From Primula veris (Eukaryota; Streptophyta; Magnoliopsida; Ericales; Primulaceae), in the NCBI GenBank assembly GCA_963682055.1, contig OY821744.1:33394967-33458966 (forward strand): 64,000 nucleotides of DNA, written 5' to 3'. Position 1 is the stretch's first letter. Each line of letters starts with the position of its first letter. A model generated the notes under the pieces. That model did not search any database and was not told where the DNA came from. It saw only the letters and a program-made list of their open reading frames with translations. The position numbers and the translations under genes are program-made. This document shows positions 28,911 through 39,810 of this stretch, piece after piece.

Positions 28911-31900
28911 TTAAGTTCCCGAGTGCTTTGTTCGGTCACCCTCACAGTTCGGTTTTCCCGTTGAACCCGAGGCTGGAGAATCCAGTTCGGGTTGGGTTGC
29001 CTCTGAGGAGGTTTCCAGTTTAATGGGCTTCAACCCCATTCCCCTCGATGAAACTTCAACTCCTACCTGAGTTAAGCCTTTTGTAAATGGATCCGCTATA
29101 TTGTCTTTAGATCTCACAAAATCTAATGACACCACACCGTTAGCTAACAATTCTCTTACGGATTTATGTCTCCGACGAATATGTCGGGACTTTCCATTAT
29201 ACATATGATCCTGCGCCCGCCCAATAGCCGACTGACTATCGCAGTGCATGCTTATTGCAGAGACAGGTTTCGGCCACATTGGAATTCCTTCCAGAAAGCT
29301 TCTCAGCCAGTCAGCCTCTTATGTTGCTAGATCCAAAGCTATGAACTCAGATTCCATAGTTGATCTAGCTATGCAGGTCTGCTTGGATGATCTCCATGAC
29401 ACAGCTGCTCTTCCCATCACGAACACATATCCGCTAGTGGATCGTGTAATGTTGGAATCCGAGATCCAGTTCGCATCATAATACCCTTCCAGTACAGCTG
29501 GATATCTAGTATAATGCAACCCTCAGTCGGCTGTGTATCTCATGTATCTGAGAAGTCTCATGATGACCTTCCAATGTTCTTCATTGGGATTACTGGTATA
29601 CCTACTCAGTCTACTCACTGAGTTGGCTATGTCTGGTCTAGTACAGTTCATAACGTACATCAGACTGCCTATTATTCGAGAGTATTCCAATTGTCTCACA
29701 CTCTCACCAAAATTCTTTTTCAGGGTGGTTGAGATCTCTATCGGAGTTCTGGATGTAGCTCTACTATCTTTATCAAATTTGTCAAGCATCTGCTTGACAT
29801 AGTGAGTTTGAGATAGCGCATTTCCGTCTGATGTCTTGGTAATTTTCATACCAAGTATAACATCAGCGACACCCAAGTCTTTCATCTCGACTTTTTGTGA
29901 CAACATTTTCTTAGTGGAGTTGATGTTATCAATACTCCCTATTATTATCATGTCATCTACGTAGAGGCAGACTACCATGTAGTCCTTTTCATTACCTTTC
30001 ACATAGACGCATTTGTCACATTCGTTTATTCGAAAACCGTTTGATAGCATCACTCTATCAAATTTTTTGTGCCATTGTTTAGGTGCTTGTTTAAGTCCAT
30101 ACAAGGACTTCACAAGTTTACACACCTTGTGAGTTTTACCTGGAACCACAAACCCTTCCGGTTGTTCCATGTAAATTTCCTCTTCCAGCTCACCATTCAA
30201 GAACGTTGTTTTAACATCCATTTGATGTATTTCCAGATCGAACAGTGTTGCGAGAGCAATGACTATCCGGATTGACGTCTTCCTGGAGACAGGAGCATAG
30301 GTGTCAAAGTAGTTGACACCTTCGGTTTGTTTAAAGCCTTTAACTACAAGCCTCGCCTTGTATTTCTCGATCGTTCCATCGAGCTTTCTCTTCCTCTTGA
30401 AGATCCACTTGTGTCCTAGTGGCTTACACCCGGGTGGTAAATCCACTAGTTCCCAAGTGTGATTTTGTAATATTGATTCAACCTCATTGTTGATCGCCTC
30501 CTCCCAATATTGGGCTTCCGGGGATGACATTGCTTGTTTGAATGTCGCCGGTTCGCCTTCTATCATGAAGGTTACAAAATATGGACCGAAAGTCGTTTCC
30601 TTTCTAGCTTTTTTACTGCGTCGAGGCTCTTCTTCTTCTTCCTCCAACGGTTCACTTGCCCCCACATTTTCCTCACTGTTTGACTCCTCAGTCTCTACAG
30701 TTATGGAAGACTTGCGGGGAAAGATCTCCTCGAAGAAAGAAGCTTCTCGAGCTTCGATGATAGTATCTACATGCACATCGGGATTATCCGACTTGTGCAC
30801 GAGAAAATGATAAGCACTACTATTTTGTGCATATCCTATGAACACACAGTCTACCGTCTTTGGCCCTATTCTCATTCTTTTCGGAAGCGAGACAAGGACC
30901 TTTGGTAGACAACCCCAAATCCTTAAGAATTTATAGCTCGGCCGATGGCCTTTCCATAGTTCATAAGGTGGTTTATCACGCTTCTTATGCGGTAGCTTGT
31001 TCAATACATAGTTGGCGGAAAGCAGCGCTTCCCCCCACATGTTCTGGGGTAACTCAGAACTTATTAACATGGCATTCATCATTTCCTTGAGCGTTCTATT
31101 CTTACGCTCGGCAACCCCATTCTGCTACGGAGAGTATGTGGCTATGGTTTGATGTATAATGCCACTTTCTGCGCATATCTGCCCAAACGGTGCCTCGTAT
31201 TCACCGCCTCTATCACTCCTCAACATTTTAATCTTTTTATTGAGTTGATTTTCTACTTCGGTCTTATAAAGAGTGAATTTCTCTACCGCTTCGTCTTTAC
31301 TACTCATTAAGTAGACGTAGCAGTATCTCGTACAGTCATCTATAAACGTGATGAAATACTTTTTTCCTCCTCGCGTTTGTATAAACTTTAAGTCGCATAC
31401 ATCCGTGTGTATTAGGCCGAGAGGTTCAGTACTTCGTTCAATATGTTGATACGAAGACTTGGTTAATTTTGCTTCAACACAAACCTCACATTTATGTTGT
31501 TTATCAAATACAAAATTAGGTAGTAGATTCAGTGATATTAATTTCTTTATAGAATTAGCATTCACATGACCTAATCTACCATGCCATAAATTAAATGAAT
31601 CGCAAGAATAAGCAAATGAAGTTTTATTGGCCACTTGGGCAACATTAACGGTTACATTATTCTTGGTACTGGCCTCAGCCTTAGTACCCACAATAGCAGA
31701 CTCCGCTTTAGGAGCCGGAGTACCAACATTTAATTTAAACATGCCGTTGGTCATATAGCCACGGCCTACATACATTCCATTTAAGGTGATTACAATTTTA
31801 GCAGATTCAAATACAAGTTTAAATCATTTGTTCACCATAACAGACCCGGAAACCAAATTCTTGCGAATTTCCGGCACATGGAGCACGCCATTCAGTGTGA

Positions 31901-33317
31901 GCTCCTTTCCTGATGTCATCTTCAGCAGCACGGTTCCTTTTCCTTCCACCTTGGAAGTAGCCGAGTTCCCCATGAAGCAGCTCTCATTGTCCACGGCCGT
32001 ATAGGTCTTGAACATCCATTTGCTGGCACAGATGTGACTGGTGGCGCCTATGTCCAGCCACCATTCCATTGGGTTGCTCCCTACCAGGTTCACTTCCGAG
32101 ACCACAGCACTCAGGTGCATATAGTCCTGTCCAGCATCATCTCCTCCTTCAGTTACATTTGCCTGAGCAGGTGCCCTCTTCCTCCCTTTCCCTTGGAACT
32201 TCCTCTTTGGTGTGTGTGTGGGGGGGGGGGGTTTGGGCTTGTCGATGCGCATCTTACAATCCGCGGCACGATGGCCCGGTTTGTTGCACACAAAGCAATC
32301 TCCCATGAATTTCTTCTGGAGAGAAGCACCGACTACGCCGTCAAAGCATTTCCGCTTAGACATAGCGTTCTCAACCACATGGGCCTTGGCAACCGCATTG
32401 CCTGCTCCGCCACCGCCTTTCCTTCCAGATCGGCTGTTGCTTTGCTCAACGTTGAGCCTCTCAATGAGTCCCTCCAAGGTCATAGTCTTTCGCTTGTGTT
32501 TCAAGTAGTTTTGAAACTCTTTCCAAGAAGGTGGCAGTTTCTCAATCATTAATGCCACTTGGAAAGGTTCGTTGATAACTAGCCCCTCAACCTCAAGCCT
32601 ATGGTATATGAGTTGGAGTTCCTCAACCTGCTCGATAACACTCTTCCCATCAGTCATCATGTACTCATGAAAGTCCGTGACGACAAATTTCTTTGCGCCA
32701 GCGTTATTCACTTTGTACTTTCTTTCGAGAGACTCCCAAAGCTCCTTTGCAGAAACCTTGGGCTCGAATACACTGAAGAGAGTGTCATCCAGAGCACACA
32801 TGATGTAGTTCCGGCATAGGTAGTCGCCGTGTTTCCACGCTTCCACCACCGAAACCGTCTGCATGTCCTCATCATCCTCGCTTAGGACGGGTGCAGTCTC
32901 CTTGAGAAACCGAGTCAGGTTAAGGGCAGTTAAATAAAACAGCATCTTTTGCTGCCAACGTTTGAAGTTGTTACCCCTAAACTTTTCCGGCTTCTCTAAA
33001 TGAGAGGTTGGCAACATTGGCATAGACGGCATTGCCGGAGCCTTGCCCTTTGCCCTAGCCGCAGCCACAAGCGTTGCCTTGGCCGCAGCCTTAGCAGCTG
33101 CCTGTGCTGCGGCCGCAGCCGCAGCCATAGCATCGGCCTCTGCCATAGCGGCGTTGGCCGCAGCCTTTGCCGCAGCAGCTTCGGCCTCAGCCTCAGCCTG
33201 AGCCCCCCCACTCGCAGCGCTCGCATTGTTATGGCTACTGCCAATCACAAGTGCACCCTGCACGTTTTCCGAAGAAACGGTGGGTATTTGATCCTCATTA
33301 GTCATCTGAAATGACAA
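28911..33317 (-). pseudogene. Copia gag-pol polyprotein frame with four in-frame stops
   Basis: One continuous frame of 1469 codons starting at ATG 33317 covers the whole polyprotein. It is interrupted by stops at 31824-31826, 31125-31127, 29523-29525 and 29319-29321, with no frameshift. Gag begins with an Ala-rich stretch and has one zinc knuckle, C-X2-C-X4-H-X4-C ([14 protein letters not shown]). The protease site reads DIGATSHIC where the family usually has D-S/T-G. Integrase has HTDVCD, FIDDCTRY and GGEYE (DDE triad). Reverse transcriptase has YVDDMII. RNase H has the YDANW and DSQSA regions and the HIRRRH motif. The copia order (integrase before RT) is clear. As it stands the copy cannot make a full polyprotein without readthrough. 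Confidence 0.9.
33006..33200 (-). other. Ala-rich low-complexity segment at the gag N-terminus
   Basis: GC-rich DNA made of gcc/gca/gct-type codons encodes a run dominated by Ala with spaced Glu and Lys, roughly residues 40-105 of gag. The composition contrasts sharply with the AT-rich surroundings. It may form a long helix. It probably arose by slippage of GCN repeats. Confidence 0.7.
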
Positions 33318-33653
33318 TATAACAACCGTTTAGTTTCTCGTAAGAAAACTAAAATTCTTAATCGCAAATACTAATTATAACTTAATTAGTTTGCTTCAAA
33401 AGAATAAAAACAATAAAAAGATATTCTAGCGTGAAAATCAAATCACTTTTGATTTCACTAAGAATTCTTTATAGTATTTTAGAATAAAAAGATTAAAACC
33501 AATTCGGATTTATTCTATGTGCAAATTTCAATTTCTAGTAAACTAGCAATGATTTTGCGAGAATAAAAACCGAGACATCAACAAACAATAAAATAAAAAA
33601 AAAGCCCTTTTCTTTTCGAAAATAGTAAAACCAAAAAGGATATTGTTTAAGAT

Positions 33654-34783
33654 TGTTGGCTTTGGTACTATTTCGAACAAACAATAAAGTAAAGGACAAT
33701 AAATTAAAAGACAGGAACGCAATAGAAATAAATAATTTTATTTCTCACAAATGGAATATAAATTACAATTCCTGATTCAACAAATAAACAAACTGTCGGA
33801 CTGTTTTGTAATAAAACAAACTGCCGGACTGGTTTTGTAAAAAAGCAAACTGCCGGGCTGGTTTTAACAAATAAAAACTGCCGGACTGGTTTTAACAAAC
33901 TGCCGGACTGTTTTGTAATAAAATAAACTGCCGGACTGGTTTTGTAATAAAACAAACTGCCGGACTGGTTTAACAAATAAAAAACTGCCGGGCTGGTTTT
34001 AACAAATAAAAAACTGCTGGACTGGTTTTGTAAAAACCTGGAAATTACATAACTGAAAAGTAAATTACAGAAATAGAAAGACTGAAAGTAAACAGTACTG
34101 AAATGTAAATACAGGAAAGAAACAGTACAGAAAAGTAAATTACAGAAATGAAACAGTACTGAAATGAAATGGACAGAATGTAAATGACTGGAAAATAAAT
34201 AACAGAAATATAAAAGAAGAGGCAACTGCTGAGCAGTTTCCCTTAAACAATATTTCCCGAACCACCTTTAAAGGTTTCTGGTTTCGGGACTTTGTTCCCA
34301 AGGTACAACTTCTATCTCAGAGTGGCTCGTATGGAAACCGGCACCGAACCACAGGTCGAGCTGTTGGTGGTGCGGTTCTCTCTCTCTAAGTGTATGCTTA
34401 TGCTGTGAGGTTGTGTGTATTCTGGTGTGTTGAAATGAGAGGGGAAGGGCTGCCTTTTATAGCCTCTAATGAAACCGCAGCCATAAATGTTGGTCATCAA
34501 TTCTGGGAGTTACACCCCCAGAATCCGCTCAATTAATTCTGAAACCGCAGCATTTAATCTCATTCATTGCTGGAGCGTTTCTGTTGCTGGAAACTCTAGG
34601 AACTGCTTTGTATTTTATACAAAACTCCCTATTCGGGTTTGGACCCAAGACTCAAGACCTAAGACCCGAGACCCGAGACATTCCCCAAATCCCAAATCCC
34701 AAATCCCAAATCCCAAATCCCAAGCCCACGCCCACACCCGCGCCCGCGCCCACGCCCGTGCCCGAGACACGAGACACGAGACA
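33654..34783 (-). repeat. Truncated 5' LTR of the minus-strand copia element
   Basis: This matches the other LTR from TGTTGGC through the ~30-bp repeat array (9 cores here), the TATA box region and the C-rich block, and then stops matching after cgagacacgagaca. Sequence beyond 34784 is unrelated. The lost portion is the outer U3 end in transcription order. Confidence 0.85.
34455..34461 (-). promoter_or_regulatory. TATA box of the 5' LTR
   Basis: The minus strand reads TATAAAAGGCAGCCC, matching the box in the other LTR. If the element is transcribed, this is the likely core promoter, although the upstream U3 part is missing. Confidence 0.6.
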
Positions 34784-35253
34784 TTGCTTAGTCACAAATT
34801 CGGTACTAAACCGAAGTGGCTTAGTCACAACATTGCTTATTTGCTAAGTTTAAACGAGCAATAAGTATAACTAGAGATGTAGTGTTTTAAGTAAACATTT
34901 TAAAGAAGATACTCCTCAAATAGTCTTTAAATTGACGATGATATATAATTACATTGCCATCAATCCTCAATGGTGTTCATCGTTGGACTTAACTGAATTC
35001 TTTCGATCCATAATCAGAATGTGTTGGCGTACGTTCATGAAATATATATATTATTAACGAAAGATCGATACACCGTGCTTCTCTTCTACGCATATTTTAT
35101 ATTAATGATATGATAAATGATACTTTCGACATAAAACATCACGATAACAACATACATCATGTTGCTATGCTAATGATAAAGTGAGTGTTGTTAAATTAAC
35201 AACATTAATTAGTTGTTATTCTGTTGGTAATTTTAACGCCATATAGATACTTT
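34784..35253. other. 470-bp spacer between the two copia elements
   Basis: AT-rich non-coding DNA. A short direct repeat of 'cttagtcacaa' lies at about 34787 and 34819. No gene or element end could be assigned. It may be host DNA or the remains of whatever removed the outer LTR end. Confidence 0.4.
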
Positions 35254-35617
35254 TGTTGAGTTGTGGAGCCAAATGAGTTTTGGCCATGTTTTCTAATTAT
35301 CCCACATCGTTTGGAATTGTAATAAAATCCACTTTGGGTTCTATATATGTCCTACTATCTTGTATATTTTAATTACATTATTTACACATCACAATCACAT
35401 ATTTAAGAGAGAATATTGTAAATAAAGAGTTCTATTTATGAGAGAACCATAGATTGTGATTGAGCTAAATTACGATTGTAATCCTCATTATAATAATATT
35501 AAGTGCCACGTGTAGCGGCCCGGAGACGTAGCCAATTTGGGTGAACTCCGTTATCAAAGAGTGTGTGCTCAGTTTTAGTTTTCTGTCTTTCTCATTGTTC
35601 ACCTGATCGACCCAACA
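35254..35617 (+). repeat. 5' LTR of the plus-strand copia element
   Basis: 364 bp, TGTTGAG to CCCAACA. It contains a possible TATA box (ctatatatg, about 35340) and a CACGTG E/G-box core (gtgccacgtgtag, about 35503-35515). Confidence 0.9.
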
Positions 35618-35619
35618 AG

Positions 35620-35631
35620 TGGTACCAGAGC
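35620..35631 (+). promoter_or_regulatory. Primer-binding site (initiator tRNA-Met type)
   Basis: TGGTACCAGAGC lies 2 bp after the 5' LTR. It differs at one base from the common plant copia primer site. Confidence 0.8.
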
Positions 35632-35642
35632 TTGGAAGATCG

Positions 35643-38600
35643 ATGGCGAAAGAAGACAGAACCGCACACGGGATCGAGAAGTTCGACGGGAAGGACTTCG
35701 CATTCTGGAGAATGCAAATAGAAGACTACCTTTATGGGAGGAAGATGTATCAGCCACTTCTCCTTGAGGAAAGGACGACCACGACCACCGAGGAGGCGTG
35801 GAAACTCTTAGACCGACAAGTGTTGGGAGTGATCCGCCTAACACTATCTAGGAATGTAGCACATAACGTCGCAAGAGAGACAACGACGATGGGGATGATG
35901 AAGGTCCTCACCGACATGTATGAGAAACCATCCGCGAACAACAAGGTACATCTCATGTGTAAGTTGTTCAACCTACGCATGGCTGAAAACACACCTGTCG
36001 TAAATCACGTGAACAAGTTCATCGACACCGTAAATCAGTTGGATGCGGTGGAGATAACTTTTGAAGACGAAGTGAGAGCCCTTATACTGCTAGCATCTTT
36101 ACCGAACAGTTGGGAATTCATGCGAGCTGCTGTTAGCAACTCAATTTGAAAGGAGAAACTGACTTACAACGGCATCCGAGATCAAATACTCGTTGAGGAA
36201 CTCAGGAGATTAGACATGGGTGAATGATCAAATGATGGAGCAGCCTTGAACGTGGGTTCAAGAGACCGGGGTAAGGCCAGGGTATGCGACGTTAGAGGAC
36301 GTTCGCAATCCCGAGGTAGAAGAGGGAAAAGCCGAGACGGCAAAGATAGCGATCAAAGTAAGAAGAATCTTCGATTCTATAACTGCCAGGGTATGGGGCA
36401 CTTCAGTCATGAGTGCAAATAGCCGAATAAGGGTACCGGCCGTGATCACGTGGCTAATGTTGTGAGCGATGAGGATTCGGGTGACTGTTTATTGCTTGCC
36501 GAACAGAGAAATATAGAATCGTGGATTCTAGACTCCGGGGCATCATTTCACACAACCCCTTAGAAGGATTTATTCGAAAATTACACTGCGGGTAATTTCG
36601 GTAAAGTGTATTTAGCCGATGGAGAAGCGTTGGATGTTGTTGGAATGGGTGATGTGAAAATTCGCATTCCAAACGGGTCGGTATAGAAGCTAACGAAAGT
36701 GAGGCATGTTCCAAGGTTGACCAAGAATCTGATCTCAGTAGGTCAACTCGATGTAGAAAGACACTCCATTTCGTTCAGCAATGGAGCTTGGAAAGTTTCA
36801 CGAGGATCTATGGTGATAGCCCGAAGGAGCAAGGTCGGTAAATAGCAATGGAGCTTGGAAAGTTTCACGAGGATCTATTTCTTGAAACACAAGTCTGAGG
36901 TATTTAAGAAATTTCAAGAATGGAAGGCCATGGTCGAACTAGAGACCGGGAATAAACTCAAATGTTTGAGGTCCGATAACGGCGGAGAGTACATTGATGC
37001 GAAGTTCGTAGGGTTCTGTGCACAGAAAGGCATTTGAATGGAGAAGACCATCCGAAGAACGTCACAATAGAATGACATGGCCGAAAGAATAAACCAAACA
37101 ATCAATGAGCGTGCTAGGAGTATGAGACTGCAAATTGGGTTGCCCAAAGCCTTGTGGGCACATGTAGTAAGCATGGCGGTTTACCTCATTAACCGCGGAC
37201 CCTCAGTGCCATTAGAAATGAGAATTCCTGAAGAAGAGTGGATAGGAAAGCCTATCTCTTATGAACACTTGCGAGTGTTCGGTTGTCTATCATATATCCA
37301 TGTCGATATAAATGATCGTACCAAACTTGACTCGAAATCCAAAGTGTGTTACTTTGTGGGGTACGGTTGAGCTGAGTTTGGATATCGCTTTTGGGATGGT
37401 CAAACAAAGAGGATCATTCGCAGTAGGGATGTCATCTTCAACGAAAGCATTTTGTACAAAGATCGATAAAATGTGGTGGTGGAAGAACACGTGCTCCCGT
37501 CCGAGGAAAGTGGTATAGTCGACATGAATATGTTTTCAAGGTTGGAGTTGGAAATTGACACTGAAGATGAGCCAGTGGTGCTCGACAACCTACCAGCACA
37601 TGCTGAAGAGGACGAGGAGCTGCCCCAAACTCCTCGACCTGAATTGGGCCGAGGTCATCGCGAGAGGAGACCTCCTGTCCGATACTCTCCTTGCCTGCAT
37701 TACATATTACTCAATGATTTAGGCGAGCCCGAAAGTAGAGAGGAAGCTCTGGAGCTGAAAGACTCGAGCAAGTGGGAGCTCGCGATGAAGGATGAGATGA
37801 AGTCACTTGAGAAGAATGTGACTTGGCAGTTAGCCGAACTGCCCAAGGGGAAAAGGGCACTGAGCATCAAATGGGTGTTCCGATTAAAGGAGGAACAAGA
37901 TGGCTCGAAATGGTATAAGGCACGATTAGTAGTCAAAGGGTTCCAGCAAAAGGCAGGAATTGACTACACCGAGATTTTTTCACCAGTCGTAAAGTTGACA
38001 ACTATTCGGCTATTGTTGAGCATTGTTGTAAATGCGAATCTTCATCTTGAGCAGTTAGATATGAAAACTGTCTTTCTCTATGGAGATTTTGAAGAAGAAA
38101 TTTACATGCTCCAACCTGAAGGCTTTGCCGAAAAGGGAAAAGAGAAACTGGTCTGCAAACTGAGGAAGAGCTTGTACGAGCTAAAACAAGCACCACGATA
38201 GTGGTATAAGAAGTTTGACAGTTTCATGGTGGATACCGGGTTCTAAAGAAGTGATAGTGATCACTGCTGTTTCATGAAGAGATTCGAGAACTCTTCGTAT
38301 GTCATACTACTTTTGTACGTAGATGACATGTTGCTTGCCGGGTCGAGCCTTGTGGAGATTAACAAGGTGAAGCAACAGTTGGCGAAACAGTTTGAGATGA
38401 AAGATTTGGGAGCCGCAAATCAAATCCTTGGTATGAGGATTTCCCGAGGAAGAGATGAGTCTTTGTTTCTGTCACAAGCCGAATATGTGAAGAAAGTGTT
38501 GGCACGGTTTAGCATGAGTGATGTCAAGGCTGTAGGCTCACCGCTAGCCGCACACTTTAGCTTGTCGAAGAAACAATCACCCTCAGACGAGGAAGAAAAG

Positions 38601-39275
38601 GATTGTATATCGAACATACCCTACGCTTCAGCAATTGGTAGCTTGATGTATGCTATGGTGTGTACAAGACCGGACATTGTCCATGCAGTGGGAGTTGTCA
38701 GTCGTTACATGAGTAACCCAGGAAAGCACCATTGGGAAGCTGTGAAGTGGATATTGAGATATCTCTCGGGTACAGTGACTTTGTCATTATATTTCCGAAA
38801 GACCTCGGAAGGCCTGCACGGCTATATGGATGCTGACATGGCCGGTGATCTGGACAGCCGAAAGAGCACAACGGGATGTGTTTGTACCTACGGTGGTACT
38901 GCTGTGAGTTGGACATCTAAGTTACAAAAGATTGTTGCATTGTCAACCACAGAGGCTGAGTACGTCACGGTGACGGAAGCAAGCAAAGAGATGATTTGGT
39001 TGCAAGATTTCTTAAAGGAGCTCGGTCAGAAAACCGACAAGTGAGTTCTGCACTGTGATAGTCAAAGTGCAGTTCAGCTAGCTAAGAATCCTGCATTCCA
39101 TTCACGCACCAAGCACATACAGATTCGTTACCATTTTATCCGAGACGTTCTAGAAAATGGAATCTTCGCGCTAGAAAAGATTGAGGATACTAAGAACCCC
39201 GCCGATATGTTAACGAAGACTGTTACAATTGACAAACTGAGCCTGTGTGCAACCTCAGTAGGACTCCGAGCTTGA
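35643..39275 (+). pseudogene. Degraded copia gag-pol frame with 13 premature stops and an integrase deletion
   Basis: A single frame runs from ATG 35643 to TGA 39273-39275. It contains stops at 36147, 36225, 36420, 36561, 36684, 36843, 37035, 37068, 37368, 37467, 38199, 38244 and 39042. Recognisable parts are gag (EKFDGKDFAFWRMQIEDYL), a zinc knuckle (CQGMGHFSHEC), protease DSGASFHTT, the late part of the integrase core (RSDNGGEY), RT with YVDDMLLAGS, and RNase H with MDADMAGD and CDSQSAV. The GAG-pre-integrase zinc site and the first catalytic Asp of integrase are missing at about 36843. The breakpoint carries a 35-bp duplication. Several stops look like C-to-T changes in CGA or CAG codons. 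This copy is non-functional. Confidence 0.9.
36777..36878 (+). repeat. 35-bp direct repeat at an integrase deletion breakpoint
   Basis: The stretch agcaatggagcttggaaagt continuing to ggatctat occurs at 36777-36811 and again at 36844-36878, offset 67 bp. The first copy is in the polyprotein frame. The second is read one base out of phase but leads directly into the in-frame YFLKHKSEVF segment of integrase. Confidence 0.85.
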
Positions 39276-39441
39276 GGCTCAGGGTCGCTGCTACATGAAA
39301 AATGAGCAACTCTGAAGAGTAATAATTATTATACAAGGATACCGATGGGAGCATTCTGCTCGGTGGAGCACAATGAGTTCGGTAGTCGGGGATAATCAGA
39401 ATTCTCTTGAAGCACTTGACATTTGACTCTAAGTGGGAGAT

Positions 39442-39805
39442 TGTTGAGTTGTGGAGCCAAATGAGTTTTGGCCATATTTTTTAATTATCCCACATCGCTT
39501 GGAATTGTAATAAAACCCACTTTGGGTTCTATATATGTCCTACTATCCTGTATATTTTAATTACACCATTTACACATCACAATCACATATTCAAGAGAAA
39601 ATATTGTAAAGAGAGAGTTCTATTTGTGAGAGAACCATATCTTGTGATTGAGCTAGATTACGATTGTAATCCTCATTATAATAATATTAAGTGCCACGTG
39701 TAGCGGTCCGGAGACGTAGCCAATTTGGGTGAACTCCGTTATCAAAGAGTGTGTGCTCGGTTTTAGTTTTCTGTCTTTCTCATTATTCGCCTGATCGACC
39801 CAACA
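39442..39805 (+). repeat. 3' LTR of the plus-strand copia element
   Basis: 364 bp, same ends as the 5' LTR, followed by the ACTTT duplication. Confidence 0.9.
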
Positions 39806-39810
39806 ACTTT

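Larger units (their letters stand above)
26893..34783 (-). mobile_element. Ty1-copia LTR retrotransposon, minus strand, 5' LTR truncated
   Basis: The left LTR (3' LTR of the element) runs from TGTTGG at 26893 to CCAACA at 28436, 1544 bp. The right LTR (5' LTR) starts with the same TGTTGGC at 33654 but similarity stops at about 34783, so some 370-400 bp of its outer end are missing. The internal region carries one gag-pol frame (33317-28911) in the copia order gag, protease, integrase, RT, RNase H. A polypurine tract (GTGGGGGGT, about 28445-28437) directly adjoins the complete LTR. I found no canonical initiator-Met primer site after the 5' LTR. In a comparable 257-bp stretch the LTRs differ at about 5 positions (about 2%), suggesting a fairly recent insertion. 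No target duplication survives. Confidence 0.9.
35254..39805 (+). mobile_element. Structurally bounded Ty1-copia retrotransposon with ACTTT target duplication
   Basis: The 5' LTR 35254-35617 and the 3' LTR 39442-39805 are both 364 bp, begin TGTTGAG and end CCCAACA. ACTTT lies directly outside both ends (35249-35253 and 39806-39810). A primer site TGGTACCAGAGC (35620-35631) follows the 5' LTR, with one change from the usual initiator-Met complement TGGTATCAGAGC. A purine tract AAGTGGGAGA precedes the 3' LTR. The LTRs differ at about 19-20 of 364 positions (about 5%), so this copy is older than its neighbour. The internal coding region is degraded. Confidence 0.95.

Noticed and set aside
32034..32552. 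172-codon plus-strand open frame
   Set aside because: It is antisense to the copia gag coding region, with no recognisable domain.
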